A DNA stretch of 64,000 nucleotides from Ustilago trichophora (taxonomy: Eukaryota > Basidiomycota > Ustilaginomycetes > Ustilaginales > Ustilaginaceae). Below the pieces are notes generated by a model. That model was not told where the DNA came from and did not search any database. It was given only the letters and a program-made list of their open reading frames with translations. Position numbers and translations under genes: made by a program. The stretch spans positions 558,001 to 622,000 of the forward strand of contig OOIN01000013.1 in assembly GCA_900323505.1 (NCBI GenBank), read 5' to 3'. Of this stretch, positions 48,364-61,758 are shown one piece after another; the first letter of the stretch is position 1; the number at the start of each line of letters is the position of its first letter.

Positions 48364-50022
48364 ATGACTTCGCCAGGAAACCACCATGACGAGCTTCCCA
48401 CCAACAACCCACACTACTCGTTGCTCGGCTCCGACCTCAAGCTCTTCTCGGATGCCGGTTTCGACATGGACAAGATCCACCTCAAGCGCAATGCTTCCGT
48501 CGCCCAGCTCTACGAGGACGCCATCAAGAAGGAGGGTGCCGTCATCTCGTCGGCTGGTGCCTTGATCAACTACTCTGGAAAGAAGACTGGTCGTTCGCCC
48601 AAGGACAAGCGTATCGTCTACGAGGAGACCTCCAAGGACCACGTCTGGTGGGGTCCCGTCAACATCAAGATGGACGAGCACACCTTCGAGATCAACCGTG
48701 AGCGTGCCATTGACTACCTCAACACCCGGGACGACATCTACGTCTTTGACGGTTTCGCAGGCTGGGACCCCAAGTACCGCATCAAGGTCCGTATCATTTG
48801 CTCGCGTGCCTACCACGCCCTCTTCATGCACAACATGCTTATCCGTCCTACCCAGGAGGAGCTCGAGCACTTTGGAGAGCCGGATTTCATCATCTACAAC
48901 GCTGGTCAGTTCCCTGCCAACCGATTCACTGCGGGTATGACTTCGTCTACCTCGGTCGAGGTCAACTTCAAGCGTCACGAGATGGTCATCCTCGGTACCG
49001 AGTACGCCGGTGAGATGAAGAAGGGTATCTTCTCGGTCATGCACTACCTCATGCCCGTCAAGTACAACCAACTCTCGCTCCACTCGTCGGCCAACGAAGG
49101 CCCCGATGGTGATGTCTCGCTCTTCTTTGGTCTTTCGGGTACCGGTAAGACCACCCTCTCTGCTGATCCCAAGCGTGCGCTCATCGGAGACGACGAGCAC
49201 GTGTGGTCGGACGAGGGTGTGTTCAACATTGAGGGTGGTTGCTACGCCAAGTGCATCGGTCTCTCTGCTGCCAAGGAGCCCGAGATCTACAACGCCATCC
49301 GCTTCGGTGCCGTTCTCGAAAACGTTGTGTACGACAAGAACACCCGCGAGGTCGACTACGACGATGTCGTCATCACCGAGAACACTCGTTGCTCGTACCC
49401 CATTGAGTTTATCCCCAACGCCAAGATCCCTTGCATGGCCAACTCGCCACCCAAGAACATCATCTTCCTCACTTGCGATGCCTACGGTGTTTTGCCACCT
49501 GTTTCCAAGCTCGATGCCAACCAGGCTCAGTACCACTTCATCTCTGGTTACACATCCAAGACCCCTGGTACCGAGGATGGTATCCAGGAGCCCTCGCCCA
49601 CCTTCTCGACCTGTTACGGTCAGCCCTTCATCGTCCTCCACCCCCGTGTCTACGCCAAGATGCTTGCTGAGCGCATGGAGAAGCACAAGGCCGACGTCTG
49701 GCTCGTCAACACCGGTTGGGCCGGTGGCAAGTTCGGTGTCGGTCAGCGATGCCCTCTCAAGTACACACGAAAGATCATCGACGCCATCCACGACGGCTCG
49801 CTCGCCAAGGCCAAGTTTGAGAACTTTGGCGTCTTCAACCTCCAGATCCCTTCGGCCATCGAGGGCGTTCCCGAGACCCTGCTCAACCCCGCCACCTCGT
49901 GGCCAGACAAGGCTGCCTTCAAGGTCGAACTCAACAAGCTCGCCGACATGTTCAGCACCAACTTCGAGAAGTACGCCAACGACGTATCTGCCGAGGTTGC
50001 CGCTGCTGGTCCCAAGGCTTAA
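48364..50022 (+). CDS. PCK1: Phosphoenolpyruvate carboxykinase (ATP)
   Basis: Converts oxaloacetate and ATP to PEP and CO2, the committing step of gluconeogenesis, in the cytosol. One intact exon of 552 residues, the usual fungal length. Signature blocks: [15 protein letters not shown] near the N-terminus, [36 protein letters not shown] (the kinase P-loop, about 49114-49173), [20 protein letters not shown] (metal-binding loop), [16 protein letters not shown], and [20 protein letters not shown]. No frameshift, unlike most neighbours. The codon bias is strong (C-ending), consistent with high expression. Known fungal orthologues are glucose-repressed; the long CT-rich upstream region fits heavy regulation. 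A 512-codon antisense ORF over this gene is a by-product of codon bias. Confidence 0.97.
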   Translation: MTSPGNHHDELPTNNPHYSLLGSDLKLFSDAGFDMDKIHLKRNASVAQLYEDAIKKEGAVISSAGALINYSGKKTGRSPKDKRIVYEETSKDHVWWGPVNIKMDEHTFEINRERAIDYLNTRDDIYVFDGFAGWDPKYRIKVRIICSRAYHALFMHNMLIRPTQEELEHFGEPDFIIYNAGQFPANRFTAGMTSSTSVEVNFKRHEMVILGTEYAGEMKKGIFSVMHYLMPVKYNQLSLHSSANEGPDGDVSLFFGLSGTGKTTLSADPKRALIGDDEHVWSDEGVFNIEGGCYAKCIGLSAAKEPEIYNAIRFGAVLENVVYDKNTREVDYDDVVITENTRCSYPIEFIPNAKIPCMANSPPKNIIFLTCDAYGVLPPVSKLDANQAQYHFISGYTSKTPGTEDGIQEPSPTFSTCYGQPFIVLHPRVYAKMLAERMEKHKADVWLVNTGWAGGKFGVGQRCPLKYTRKIIDAIHDGSLAKAKFENFGVFNLQIPSAIEGVPETLLNPATSWPDKAAFKVELNKLADMFSTNFEKYANDVSAEVAAAGPKA

Positions 50023-50686
50023 AAAGTGGGGCCAAGAGATATGTAATTACCAACCCATCGCATTGCTCGTTTGATATATACACATTTATGATACGATATG
50101 AATCCTCTTTCAAGATTGTGCAAGTGTGAGTGAATGCGTGATGACTCTCTAAATGAGCTGCTCGGAGAGTGCGATAGGATACTCAGTGATTGCGGCGTGT
50201 AGGATGATTTGTTATACCATACCATGAGTAGTGTGAAAGAATATGACATCCTCTCGATAGATACTGTACAGAATGAATGCTACGAGCATCGACGCTGTCA
50301 AGTCGATGGATTCGGCGAGGTGGGAGCGAGAGCCTCGGTCAAAAGTGTGTCTTTCGGGTATTCCGGACTTCAAGGGCAATTGCAAAGGTTGTCCCCGCAA
50401 ATTTCGATTACTTGGCGAACGAACGCGGTGTTGGCCCGTGTGGACCGGTCATTCGGCCAAGTGTCACTTTGTGCTGCCCAAGTCCAGAGTAGCAACGGCA
50501 GATCCGAGCAGATCTTCCCCTCGTCTCGGCTCAACCCCGCTAACTCTGTTGATATTGCTAGCCAGAGCTTGTTTCGCTGCTACCACAACACACATTCTGA
50601 GCACGTTTCTCGTTGCCATCTCTGCTTTTCTACAATCCCCCGCATAGAGAATTTTCTTCAGCAGTGCCTTTCAGTACGTCGCAAGC
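50023..50686. other. Intergenic between PCK1 and acetoacetyl-CoA synthetase
   Basis: 664 bp, the PCK1 3' flank and the promoter of the next gene. No supported ORF. Confidence 0.4.
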
Positions 50687-52812
50687 ATGGTAGAGAACGG
50701 CACGACCGCCTCGGCCAACGGCATTCAAGGCCAACTCATATGGTCGCCTTCAGACGTTCCCTCCACCTCGATGGACGTCTTTCGCCGCACCATCAACGAC
50801 CGCTTCTCCTTGAACCTCGGCACCTATGACGAGCTATGGGAATGGTCCTGCGCCAATTTGAACGACTTTTGGACAGCCGTTTGGGATCACACCGGCGTCA
50901 TCTCGTCCATCAAAGCCGACCAGGCCATCGCAGACAATGCTCCCATCTACCCTCCACCCCTTTGGTTTCAAGGAGCGCGACTCAACTTTGCCGAGAACCT
51001 CCTTCGCCATGGCTCTCCCACCGCCCCTACCTCTTCCTCCTCTCGCATCGCCGTCATCCAATCCACCGAGGTTGACACCACCACCGGCGAGCTCGAAGAA
51101 TCCTCCATCACCTATGGCCAACTCTACGCGCTCACCAGCCGCGCGGCAGCTGCCCTTCGCTCCCTCGGCGTAGGAATCAACGACTGCATAGCATCTTACA
51201 GCGCCAACAATATTGAAAACCTGGTGGCCTTCTTAGCAGCCAGCAGCATCGGTGCTGTGTGGACGAGTGCTGCAGCTGATTTTGGACCCGAAGGCGTGCT
51301 CGAGAGGTTGAGGACTGTTAGACCCAAAGTGCTCTTCAGTGTCAATGCGGTGAGGTATAATGGCAAAGTTCACGATCATCTGGCCAAGCTCAAGGGCGTC
51401 GTGAGGGGTTGGAGGAAGGAAGGGCGCAGGACGAGCAGAGGTTGGAAGGGGTGGTGGTGGTTCCCTATGTCCGATCGCACGCACTTCCGGACTCGCTTGG
51501 TTCTGGTTCTGCGCTACCAACGCAGGGACAAGTGGAGCACCTGGGATGACTTCCTCTCCAGGATCAGTGGAAAGCCAGCTCCATTTCGAACAGCTCGACT
51601 TCAACCACCCGCTCTGGATCCTTTTCTCGTCTGGCACAACCGGCAAACCCAAAGCCATCACCCATCGAGCAGGAGGAATGCTGCTCCAGCTCTCCAAAGA
51701 GCATCTGATCCACGGTGGTCTCACTCCCGACGATGTCTTTTTCCAACACACCACGACAGGCTGGATGATGTGGAACTTCCTCATTGCTGGCCTTGTTACC
51801 GGCTGTCCCATCGTTCTCTACGACGGCTCCCCGCTCAAGCCCGCCTCAGTGCTGTGGACTTTGGCCGAAAAGTATGGCGTTACAACATTCGGCACTTCGC
51901 TGCCTACCTTGGCGCGCTCGAAAAATCCGGCTATCAAGTCAAAGCCAACCATTCCAACCTCAAAGTCCGCCAACTGCTCTCTACGGGATCTCCCCTCCGA
52001 GCCGAACTCTACCCTTACATCCACGAAACCATCGGATCCGACATTCTCATTGGATCCATCACCGGCGGCACCGATCTCTGCTCCCTGTTCGCAGGTCACA
52101 ACACAGCCCTTCCCGTACGAGCAGGTGAAATTCAAGCTCGCAATCTCGGCATGAACATTGCCGTCTACGACTCTGACTCTGGCACCGAGGTCACCGCCCC
52201 AATACGGTAGGAGATTTGGTCTGCAAGTCGCCTTTCCCAGCCCAACCGTTGGGATTTTGGAAGCAGCCCGAGTCCAAGTACTTTGACAGCTATTATGCTC
52301 AAATCCCTGGTGTTTGGTATCACGGAGACTTTGTCTGTCTCTCCCCCACGGAGGAGTTGTCATGCTCGGCGTAGCGATGGTATCTTGAATCCCGGTGGAA
52401 TTCGTTTTGGCTCCAGTGAGATCTACGAGTTGCTCGAATCTCCCGAAAATCCACTCGCGACCTCGATTGTAGATTCACTCGTCGTTGCGCTCAAAACTCC
52501 GACGGGTGACGACGAAGTGGTATGCCTCTTCCTAGTCCTCTCGCCCAACATTCGCATCGATCTGGAAGGCTTCAAGAAAACCTTGGTCAGTCTCATCAGG
52601 ACAAAGAGGAGCGCAAGACATGTACCCAAATTCATCGAGATGGTGAGCGACATTCCCAAGACCCTCAACGGCAAGAAGGTCGAGGTGCCAGTGAAGAAGA
52701 TCATTAACGGAGCTAGCTGGATGCCATCAACAAAGCGACGCTGTTGAATCCGGGTAGCTTGGAACAGTTTGTACTTCTTGGTGAGAAATTGAGGGGCGAG
52801 CTCAAGTGCTAA
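50687..52812 (+). CDS. Acetoacetyl-CoA synthetase, frameshifted in the assembly
   Basis: Adenylate-forming enzyme that activates acetoacetate to acetoacetyl-CoA, cytosolic. About 708 residues after repair, in line with the family. The N-terminus has the family-specific LIWSPSDVPSTSMDVFRRTI and YDELWEWSCANLNDFWTAVW, then PPPLWFQGARLNFAENLLRH. The adenylation core shows ILFSSGTTGKPKAITHRAGG (about 51630, the phosphate-binding A3 loop), FFQHTTTGWMMWNFLIAGL, LSTGSPLRAELYPYIHETIG, GSITGGTDLCSLFAG, RSDGILNPGGIRFGSSEIYE, and the C-terminal lysine motif GKKVEVPVKKIING. The end is LLGEKLRGELKC, stop TAA at 52810. Frame breaks lie near 51410, 51590, 51905, 52205, 52365 and 52720. The trio of acetoacetate-specific N-terminal motifs separates it from ordinary acetyl-CoA synthetase. 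Confidence 0.9.
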
Positions 52813-53037
52813 GAAGAGTTCTTGCTCTGTTATCCAACATAGAAGTCAACTCACTCGCACTCGCAATGTCATACAAGTCGAACAATCTTTTCACAGCTTA
52901 AAAATTTGAGAAGCGCAGCAATCAATGAGAGTGATACATTCTGAAAACAAAGTGCCCAAAACCAGATGCGAGAATATGGATAACTTATTTACAACAAAGC
53001 ATTCAATATGTCCATACTAAGCAAATCAGGACGAATT

Positions 53038-54639
53038 CTAGCGAGCGTTGCAATATTCGTCCGAGAAGAGAGCATCGGCAAGGTTGTCCGGTACAAACCA
53101 AACGGTCAAAGCGACAATGAGGTAGACCATGATCAACACAAAGCCCTCGAGGTAGTTGGACCTATTGTCTGCGATGGCAAAGTTGACGATAAGGACGGTC
53201 AAGAAGAGCAAAATGGTAGCGAATGGATCAAAGAGCAAGGTGAGAGGCTTATCTCCGATCCAAGCGATGATAACGAGAAGGGGGATGACAAAGAGAGCAA
53301 TCTGGATCGAGGAACCGATGGCGATGGAACTGGCCATCTGAATTTTGTTCTTCCATGCAAAGATGACAGCGGCCAAATGCTCGGTGGCGTTACTAGCAAT
53401 GGGGAGCAAGATAAGACCGATCCATGTACGCGAGATGCCTCCGGTCGAGACGACAACGTTGATCGAGTCTACGAGCCATTCAGAAGTGACCCCGACGAGA
53501 ACGGTGACGACGACGAGCGAAATGATGACGGCCACCATGTTCATCTGAGGCTGTTCCTCTTCTTCATCGTCATTATCGTCCTCGAAGAACTCCTTGTGGG
53601 ATCGAAGACTGAAGAAGAGGAAGCCAATGTAGATGAGCAAAAGCAAAACCGAGACACCGCGGCTGAACTTGAGGATATCGCCGCGCTCCGTGTTGTCAGG
53701 ATATCGCCAAGGACAGCGTGGAACGCCGATGGGATGACGAGTGAGATGACGGCCATCATGAGGAGCGAAGTGTTGAGCTGAGCGGGCGCCGAGAGGAAGA
53801 CTTGCTCCTTGACACGAAGACCACCGGCAAAGAAGCAAGTGCCGAGCACCAACAAGAGGTTGGAAAGAATTGAGCCGAGAAGCGAGGTCTGAGTGATGAT
53901 GAGCTCGCACTTGAAGAGCGAGACAATGGCAACGATCAACTCGACGGCGTTACCGAGCGAAGCATTGATGAGACCGCCAATGGTCTCACCTACACGGAGC
54001 GAGAGCTCCTCGGTGGCCTGTGAAAGCATTGTTGCAAGAGGCATGATAGCGAGGAAGGAGGTGACAAAGGTAACGATACCATTTGTGACTTTTGTCTGAT
54101 CGAGTGCAAAGTGAAGCGCCCAGGAGACGGGGATAAAGACCAGAGGATGTTGAGGAAGGAACCGAAAAGAATGTTTTTGAGACTGACTAATGTATTGGGA
54201 GCCTTTGCGAGGCGATGTTCTGGTTGAAAGAGCTCGGTGAAGGAGCGACGAATGGTATTCCTCGATTCCATGGTGGCTCGACGAGGTGGACCGGCAAAAG
54301 GCCCACCGAGCCCATCGCGAATGGACGATGGTCGCGGTCGACACCACGCTTGGTGGTGGAAGAAGCAGGATCGGACGAGGAAATGGTGCGGGAGAGAGCG
54401 GATGAGTCTTCATTTGATGAACCCGCCTGGCCCTTTTCGAGCATATCGGGCTGCGAGACGATGGTGCGCGCTTGGGACGCTGGGTGATGTTGGATTGGAC
54501 GACGAGTTGTAAGGATTGTTAGGTGCGAATTGGAAGTTGTGAAGGTGGAAGGTTGATCCGCGGCGGGGAGCACAGCGGAAGCAGCAGCATCTGAGCTGGG
54601 TGAGGGGTCAGCTGGACTGGATTGCTGTGTCGAAGACAT
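53038..54639 (-). CDS. VCX1: Vacuolar Ca2+/H+ exchanger, VCX1 type
   Basis: CaCA-family antiporter that loads Ca2+ into the vacuole against H+. An N-terminal Ser/Thr-rich tail of about 130 residues (start MSSTQQSSPADPSPSSDAAA) precedes eleven expected membrane helices. The two inverted CaCA motifs are visible: GGLINASLGNAVELIVAIVS (about 53905-53970) and ILLPIASNATEHLAAVIFAW (about 53355-53415). Between the halves is the acidic loop EDDNDDEEEEQPQ typical of the family. The end is LADALFSDEYCNAR. Frame breaks near 54315, 54140 and 53725 fit single missing bases. The gene is convergent with the acetoacetyl-CoA synthetase gene, with about 225 bp between the stops. Confidence 0.9.
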
Positions 54640-55113
54640 TTCGAGGATGGGCTTTCGGTGGAGAAGTATTGAAAGCCACTTTCTTTGGCGTGGTGCTAAT
54701 GTGGGCGAAGATGAGACCGACCGATCGGAAAGCGTCGGATGCTTCCCGTCGTCGAAGATATTAGAGCAAAGGCGGACGAGCACGAGGCGTTGGGCGAAAC
54801 TGCCTGTCGTGTGTTATGGTCTGTGTGCGACTATAACGCAAGTGTACGGTGTGCGGTGGTGGGGTGGTGGTGGAAGCGATGGTGAAGCTTTTGTAGAAGT
54901 AGCAAAAGTCTATGAGGATCAAATGATGAGAAGGAAAAGATGCAATGTGGGTCGAGGTGGTGCAAATGAAAGATGGATTGTGTGTGGCAAGCCCAACTTT
55001 CCTCTAAAGGATGGCATGAAAGCAGAACCGCCTCAAAGAATCCACTCCACAGCGCTTTGTGTGTGTCGTACTGTATAGCTAGCCGGTGTCTCTGTCTCGG
55101 AATGCGCGCGGTC

Positions 55114-55146
<33 letters not shown>

Positions 55147-56224
55147 CCTCCTGTCACACTTGGTGCACAGCCTAGAACTGGCCCCATTTTCTGAGAGAAA
55201 AAAACAACAACAGCAACACCCACGCAATTCTCTAACTGTATATGCATTCATCTCTACGCCAATCAGCCCCTGTGGCTGTCATTGCAACCGGCTCATCTTG
55301 CACCGCTGCAGCCTTTCCAACCGAAATCTTGAACGCATTCACCACGCTAGCTTAGATTCAAGAAGAATGCTTTCCGACAACAAAGCAGCAAACCAGGGCC
55401 TCCCTTGGACAAGGTGGGGTGACGTTGGTCACGAATCGAGACTCGGTGGCCCTGTGCGGAGTTTGCATTGAAATACAGTAGGATGATGATGATACAGTAT
55501 GGCAAGTGTGGGCTCTCGCTCGCTTGCTCTCTGGGAATTCCTCTACAGTAAGAAAAGGCGGTGCTGTGCTCAAAAAACCCATCGCCTGACAAACACGACA
55601 AAAATGACGTTTTCAACCGCCGCGACCGACCGACCGACCGACGGACAGGCGAACAGACGGAACGGCACTCTGTCACACCGCGGTTTCGCTTTCCGTCTCC
55701 AATTGAACGTTGCCTGGCACAGATCGGCGCACCAAACGGGAAATCGGGAGGTTGCTCTGTTAGAACGCGAGTTTGACATTTTGTTTGCGCATTTGTTTGC
55801 TGCGCCAAGAGAGATGACCTCAGCCCCCGTTCGAAACCACAAACGCATTATAACGCTGAACGAGCGTAACGCGTTGAAAGTGTTGGTCTGCGCTATCAAT
55901 GCTCAAGTCCACAAAACTCAGATTTTAGTTGCTGTACTGTGTCGTACAGTACTGTACAGTACAGTACGACTCGCTGCAGGGTCCTCCTCTGCTTCTTGGA
56001 GCTCAGACCACTGTACACCACCCATCTCGAGATCTGTGCCTTGCTCATATCCACACCTGTTGGCCTCTTTTCGTTCAGCATCATCCCACCGACTATATCA
56101 AAGCTTTCAAGCCCCCGTTTCCAACCACACCAATCACCACTTTTTGACTCTCAATCGCCTTCTACCCGCAACTTCCCAGTCTGCTGTTGCACCACAGCGC
56201 TGTAGCTGCGCATCTCTAGCTACC
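54640..56224. other. Divergent intergenic region between VCX1 and DUF3684 gene
   Basis: 1.6 kb. Contains an (AC)n microsatellite (listed separately), and palindromic GTACTGTACAGTACAGTAC sequence near 55945-55968. No supported gene. Confidence 0.4.
55115..55145 (+). repeat. (AC)n microsatellite
   Basis: 31 bases of AC repeats. Confidence 0.9.
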
Positions 56225-59200
56225 ATGGCTTCTACCGCTGCGGGCGAGCTGGCTCGCAAGGCGCTCATGGACGATGCTCGCCAGGAGGAAGCCATCACTG
56301 TCAATCAGCGTGCTCTCATCGACAAAATCCTTGCCAGGTACGCCGCAGAGTTCACCGTCTTTCGTGAGCTCCTCCAAAACGCCGACGACGCTGGTGCAAC
56401 TCACTGCGAGCTTCGCTTCGAGTCGCAGCGCTCACAAGCTGCATCATCCTCCAGCACCGCTACCAACGATGTCCCAGCATTCTGCCAATCTTCTCCCCGA
56501 TTTCAAGGCCACCCTCAGCAACTGGGTCTTCCGCAACGATGGCAAGCCCTTTGGCAAAGACGATTGGTCACGACTTCGTAGAATCGCAGAAGGCAATCCC
56601 GACCCGGACCGCATAGGTGCTTTCGGTGTGGGTTCTACTCTCTTTTCAGCATCTGCGAGGAGCCCATCGTATCCTCTGGCGATGAGCTCATGGGCTTCTT
56701 CTGGAAGGAGACGCCCTTTCACAAAGCGTGCCAACAATGCAGATCGTCAAAACTCACCCTCTGGCAATCCATGGACCACCTTCTTCATGGCTCTTCGCGA
56801 ACCTGCACCCTTCCCGACTCCCCCATGGCCCTCGCAAAGTTCCTCGCCACTTCCCTTACATTCACCACAAAGATCAGGTCCATCGGTCTTTACTGGGACG
56901 ATCACCTCCTTTGCAAGCTCGACAAGAAGCTTGCTCTTCCCAAACTATGCCATGCCCGCTCATCTCAACTCGTACAGTCCTGGCCGCATCATGCGTGTCC
57001 GTGATCTAGAGTCAACAGCCGTGCAAATCGACGTACAGCCCTTCAACTCGTCATTGATGCAGCGAAAAGGACAAACCAAAACCAAGCAATCGCTGGCATC
57101 AGCGCTGGGCAAGACAGCTGGCGGCGGTCTCACATCCATGCTCCAAAGTGCCTTTGGCTTCGGCTCTTCATCGGCAAAAGAGAAAGAAAGGAACGAGAAC
57201 GAGAGTTGCAGAGACGCAGAGATGCTGAGACTGCTCAGGAGGCAGAAAGGCGCAGACTCGATTCCACTGCCGCTGCACTCACCTCTGTCTCAGCTTCCAT
57301 TCACCTCCGTATCGCCACTGCAATGTCAGCGTCTCAGCCGACAAAGCCTTCGAGCGAGAGATCGAACGCAGCACCAAAAAACCACCCCCAAAGTCACCGC
57401 ATTCCACCTCATCTTACAGGCAAGAAGAGTATGATGCAAGCTTCCCAGACGAGGCCGAAGATGCCGATGCATCCATGTCCATCGCTTCATCTGCTGCTGC
57501 ACTCGACAAAGGCGTTCGTCAGATCTTCTCCGGTCTCATGCCACGTCTCGAGGACCAGGGCCATGCATTCATCGGCTTCCGAACCCATCAAACCACCGGC
57601 TTCAGTGGCCACATTGCTGCGCGCTTCATCCCACAGTGGAGCGCGAGTCGCTCGACTTTGTGACAGATACTGTGCCCAGTGGAACTCAGAGTTGCTCTCC
57701 ATGGGAGGCTATGTAGCCCGTGCGTCTACGAAAACGAGCTGACCGACATCGGGGGCTGTGGACCAATACTTTTGGTGACAAGCGCCCAGCCAAGGATGAC
57801 GATGCCTCGCCAAAGCCTCAAGGACCGGGCGCTTCATCTTATGCGCTTCTTCACCTTCCGTGCCTCGTCGCCGTCATCGCGTGTGTCTTCGCTCTTCCTC
57901 ACCTCTTTCTTGGGGCAGCGCGTCAGAACACCATCTCGCTCATGTCGACTCGAGGTGTCAAGCACTCCGCCGCCATTCGCATCCCCAATGCGCTGCTCTC
58001 GGATTTATCAAGGATCTCGCCGTCATCCCCCTGACCATGTCGAGGAGGCGCCCGACTTTGTCCGTGAGGTCCGCTCGCGTAACCTTGTCCAAGACATCAC
58101 CATGGACGACGTCTTCCAAGAACTTTCTTCGCGGGCACTCACGCCTCCAGAGATGATTGCATGTCTCAAGTGGTGGGTCAGCGTCGCCGCGCATCCCTCT
58201 TACGACATCAGCTTGCGCTCCAAGCTCCTCAACAATGCCATGATCACCATCGCTGATCCCAAGGACACCGCTGTGCCTGAAAAGATCCAGCCTCTCAGCC
58301 TTGTACGCTTCTACCTCAACACTTCGCGCCTTCCGACCGACGTACCGCTTCCGGACACGTGTCTCGCGTACGAAGTGTCCAAGTCGTTCACGACAAACGA
58401 GCTCTCGCGCGTCTTTGGCTGGTCCGAGCTCACCGTGTCTGCATGGCTCAAGAATCTTGTTCAAATCAGCGTACAGCGCAACGATCCGGCTCGAAGTGAC
58501 AGCCGAGACCAACATCCAGACTTTCCTGCCTTTGCAGAAAAGGTGCTGCTGACTCTTTCGCGTGCCTGGTTCGCCCTGCCTTCAACGCAGCATGACGAGA
58601 TTCAACAGCTGTTGGCGGACATTACTTGCATTCCCACTCGCCTGCAGATGCAAAAGCCCAACGATGCCTACTTTTCCAACGTGTCGCTCTTTTCCGATCT
58701 GCCCATTGTCCAGCTTCCTTCGGCCAAGTCAAAGGCAATTGGAAAAGGTGCTGATCGCTCTTGGTGTGCGTCGCCATGTCGAGCTTCAAATGATCTTAAT
58801 CGTCTTGTAGCAGGCGGTGGTTGGTCGCACGTCGATCTGGTCTCATATCTGGCATCGAACAAGGAGACGCTTTCCGACTTGAAAAGGAGAGGCTCAAAAA
58901 GACAGCCATCTTCCCAAAACACGGCCAAGTGGGCCCACTCAAAGAAGATGGGAAACCAAGGATCATTCGTCATCGTGCAAGCGACCTCTACGAGCCTACA
59001 GAGGCACTCAAGGGACTCGAGTTGCCCGTGCTCGACTGGGCAGACAAACAGTGGAAGCCGTCATCCGATGAGGCGCGATTCGTCTTTGATCTGGGACTTC
59101 GACGTTACCCGCCCATGGAGACAGTTCTCGAGCTCGCTTCTACCACCTCGAACGATGCTCTGCGACCCAAGGCTCTGCATTCTTCTTTGACAAGTTCCAC

Positions 59201-61758
59201 GCCCACTACATCAATCAATACACCATCTATCGGCCGAAAAGTACGTTTCGTTCCGGCAAGACTGCCAACGAGAATAAGCTGGTGCTGCGCAAACCCACCG
59301 AGGTCTTCACCAACGCCGAAGCTGCCGTCATGGGCTTCCCCGTAGCCGGTCCGGAGATCAATCTAGCCGACTTGCCCAAGCTTGGCCTGCGTTCGAATCC
59401 TACAGCACCCAGCTCATTGGAAAGCTCGTCAATGCCCCACAAAGGATAGGCGAAGGCGCGCAAGATTTTGAGTATCTCGCCACAGTTCCGAATTTAGTCT
59501 CAATGATTTCGCCCAACTCCGAGGTGCAGAATTTATCCCCGTGCGCCGCAACAAGCGGGCAACCACAAGGATGCTGCCAAGGACTCGGCTGCTTCTACTG
59601 GGGCGAGTTCGTCCTGGTGGCGCCGATGAACTGCTACTTTGGTGGTTCGTCATCGGATGTTCAGTTCAGGGACGTTTCTTCTATTGCGACTTTGGCTCTG
59701 TGGCGGGTGCTTTTCTCAAGAATTGTGGTGTTCGAAACGAGCCTAGCATCGAGGAGGTAGCGAGCGACTGGTCAGTGAGCCTCAAAGATTCTACCAGCTG
59801 GCGGCAGTGCTGATGCTTACCTTGGCATCCTGCGTCAAATCGCTCAAACTGGAGCCGCATCCGCAGCCCTTTGCGCAACCAAATGGCCCGCTCAGCATTC
59901 TTGCTCGGCTCCAAACGTATCGTTGAGGGCAGTAACAAGAGTGGGCAGAAGACAGGTCATCTGCTTGACGATGATGACGAGCAGACGAAGAGGCCGACGA
60001 TACAGGCACGCTGTCTATGCACTCAAGAAGCCGGCGGATGTCGTCATTGTCGATGATGCCAATCGCACATGCTCTTTGCCTCTCCCTCTTTTACGCCCCC
60101 ACGAAGATCTGCTTCAAGAAGGCCTTTACGGAAAGCTCGGCTCGCCTCGACTCAGCACACTCGTCGAGGAACGTTACTCGGTCGAGGGTCGTGTTGTGAC
60201 AAACACCCAACGTGCTCGCGAAATCAAAGCGCTTGTCCTGAACGAACACCTCTTTCCTCTTTGAGAAGCGACAGTCATCGCGATCCGAGATCCGCAAGGA
60301 CGCTGAATGGCTCAAGGGCGCTCTTGAGGTCGAAGAGATTGACGGAGCGGGTCTCCGCCTCGTACGGACGCTTCGTTACGACCGCGTACACGAGCAGAAT
60401 GTGCAAAATGCACGGCGACTGCATCGATGCGCGGCTCCAAGCTCATCCTTCACCTGTCGTCGTCGATGGAAGTGGACTTTTTCGAGGTGGCGACATCGCT
60501 CAGCAAGTATCTGCTTACCAAGCAAAGATTGCAGGAAGTGCTTCTCTACATGACATGTTGTCTACCTCGCTGCGCAATCTCAAGCGTCGTGGATTCCACG
60601 TCGACAAGATCCTGTCACAGCGCAAGGCTGAGCGAGAGGCGGCGGAGGCCAATATGCGAGAAGAGCGGCACAAGGCCGAAGAGCGAGCTGCGAGGAGAAA
60701 GCGACCGAGGACAAGATTGCTGATTGGAGAAAGCAAGTGTTGAGTGTCTTCCCGACGCCGATCCTACTTATGTGGATCGGCGCTGCGAAGTCACAGCGAT
60801 GCGCACGTTGAGCGCACCACCAACGACATGCTCAGCAGCAACTACCCGCGCCGGAGCAAAGAGATTCGTCCGCCATGTCGCAATCACGAACGACCCTTCG
60901 TCTGCCGTCAGCGCAGGTGCAGGCGGCGGAAGGGATTCTTCTCTGGTTTCCGCAACAAGTTCCTGCAGCTGGCTCTAAGCCGCGCAGCTCGCTTGCCGAT
61001 GGAACCAGTTCGATCGAGCGTCCTGGATCGGGATGGCCGGCAGAATCTTCGAGGTACGGTCAAGATGCCGTCGCGGCGGCGGCCGATCTAATGAGGACCG
61101 ATCTTTGGGTGCCCTTACCTCCTCTCGGGCAACGCACCAGCAGCGACAGCACCCACGAGTGAGGTGACGCCCCTCTCGTCATTCACAACAATGTGCTCAA
61201 GGCGATTCGCGCATCTCGGCCCGATGCCTCTTCGACGATCAAGAGCGAAGCACGGCAGACTCAGATCAAGGAAGCAGCCAACTCGTACTGCGATCAAGGC
61301 GTTGAGACGGATCTGAAACTGGCTGGAGAAGTGGCAGGATGAAGTGTTCCTGCATCCTTCGCTGGACGCCGCTTCGATGCTGCAAGCCAACGCCGCCGCA
61401 CTGGAACGGCTGATCAATCGAATCTACAAGCCAGTGGGAAGTATCTTTGGCCTGACCCTCGAAGCATGTACGTGTTTTGCGACACAGCGGACCGGCCATC
61501 GCATTCAATCGGGCAGGTGCCATCTATCTCAACTTCCGCTACTACCTGGCATGGCACGATGAACTGGTCAAGCAAGGCAAATGGCGATCCGCTCGTGTCG
61601 ACGTATTTAGCGTTGCGCACGAGATTGCCCACAACGTGGTGGCGGCCCACAACGCAGAGCACGAATGGTACTTTAGCGCCATCGCTGAAAAGTACGTCGT
61701 GTCGCTGGTCGAGTACATTGCCAAGGCGGAATCGGATGCAGAGGATCGCGCAGCATAG
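56225..61758 (+). CDS. Large DUF3684 protein with GHKL ATPase-like N-terminus, frameshifted
   Basis: About 1,845 residues. The N-terminal block FRELLQNADDAGATHCELRF (about 56360-56420) is the N box of a GHKL/Hsp90-like ATPase as in sacsin. GAFGVGFYSLFSICEEPIVS (about 56617-56675 after one repair) is the nucleotide-binding lid region. GNPWTTFFMALREP, FLATSLTFTTKIRSIGLYWD and MRVRDLESTAVQIDVQPFNS follow. The long middle matches what I recall of the fungal DUF3684 family: RALTPPEMIACLKWWVSV, LPSTQHDEIQQLLADITCIP. The C-terminus FSVAHEIAHNVVAAHNAEHE then WYFSAIAEKYV carries an HExxH motif. At least a dozen frame breaks occur along the gene. Function is unknown to me; a chaperone-like ATPase role is inferred from the fold. 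The start MASTAAGELARKALMDDARQ is the first ATG after the leader. Confidence 0.82.

Noticed and set aside
48253..49791. 512-codon antisense ORF over PCK1
   Set aside because: It lies entirely opposite PCK1, has low-complexity Val/Leu/Asp/Gly composition, and is explained by C-ending codon bias on the sense strand.
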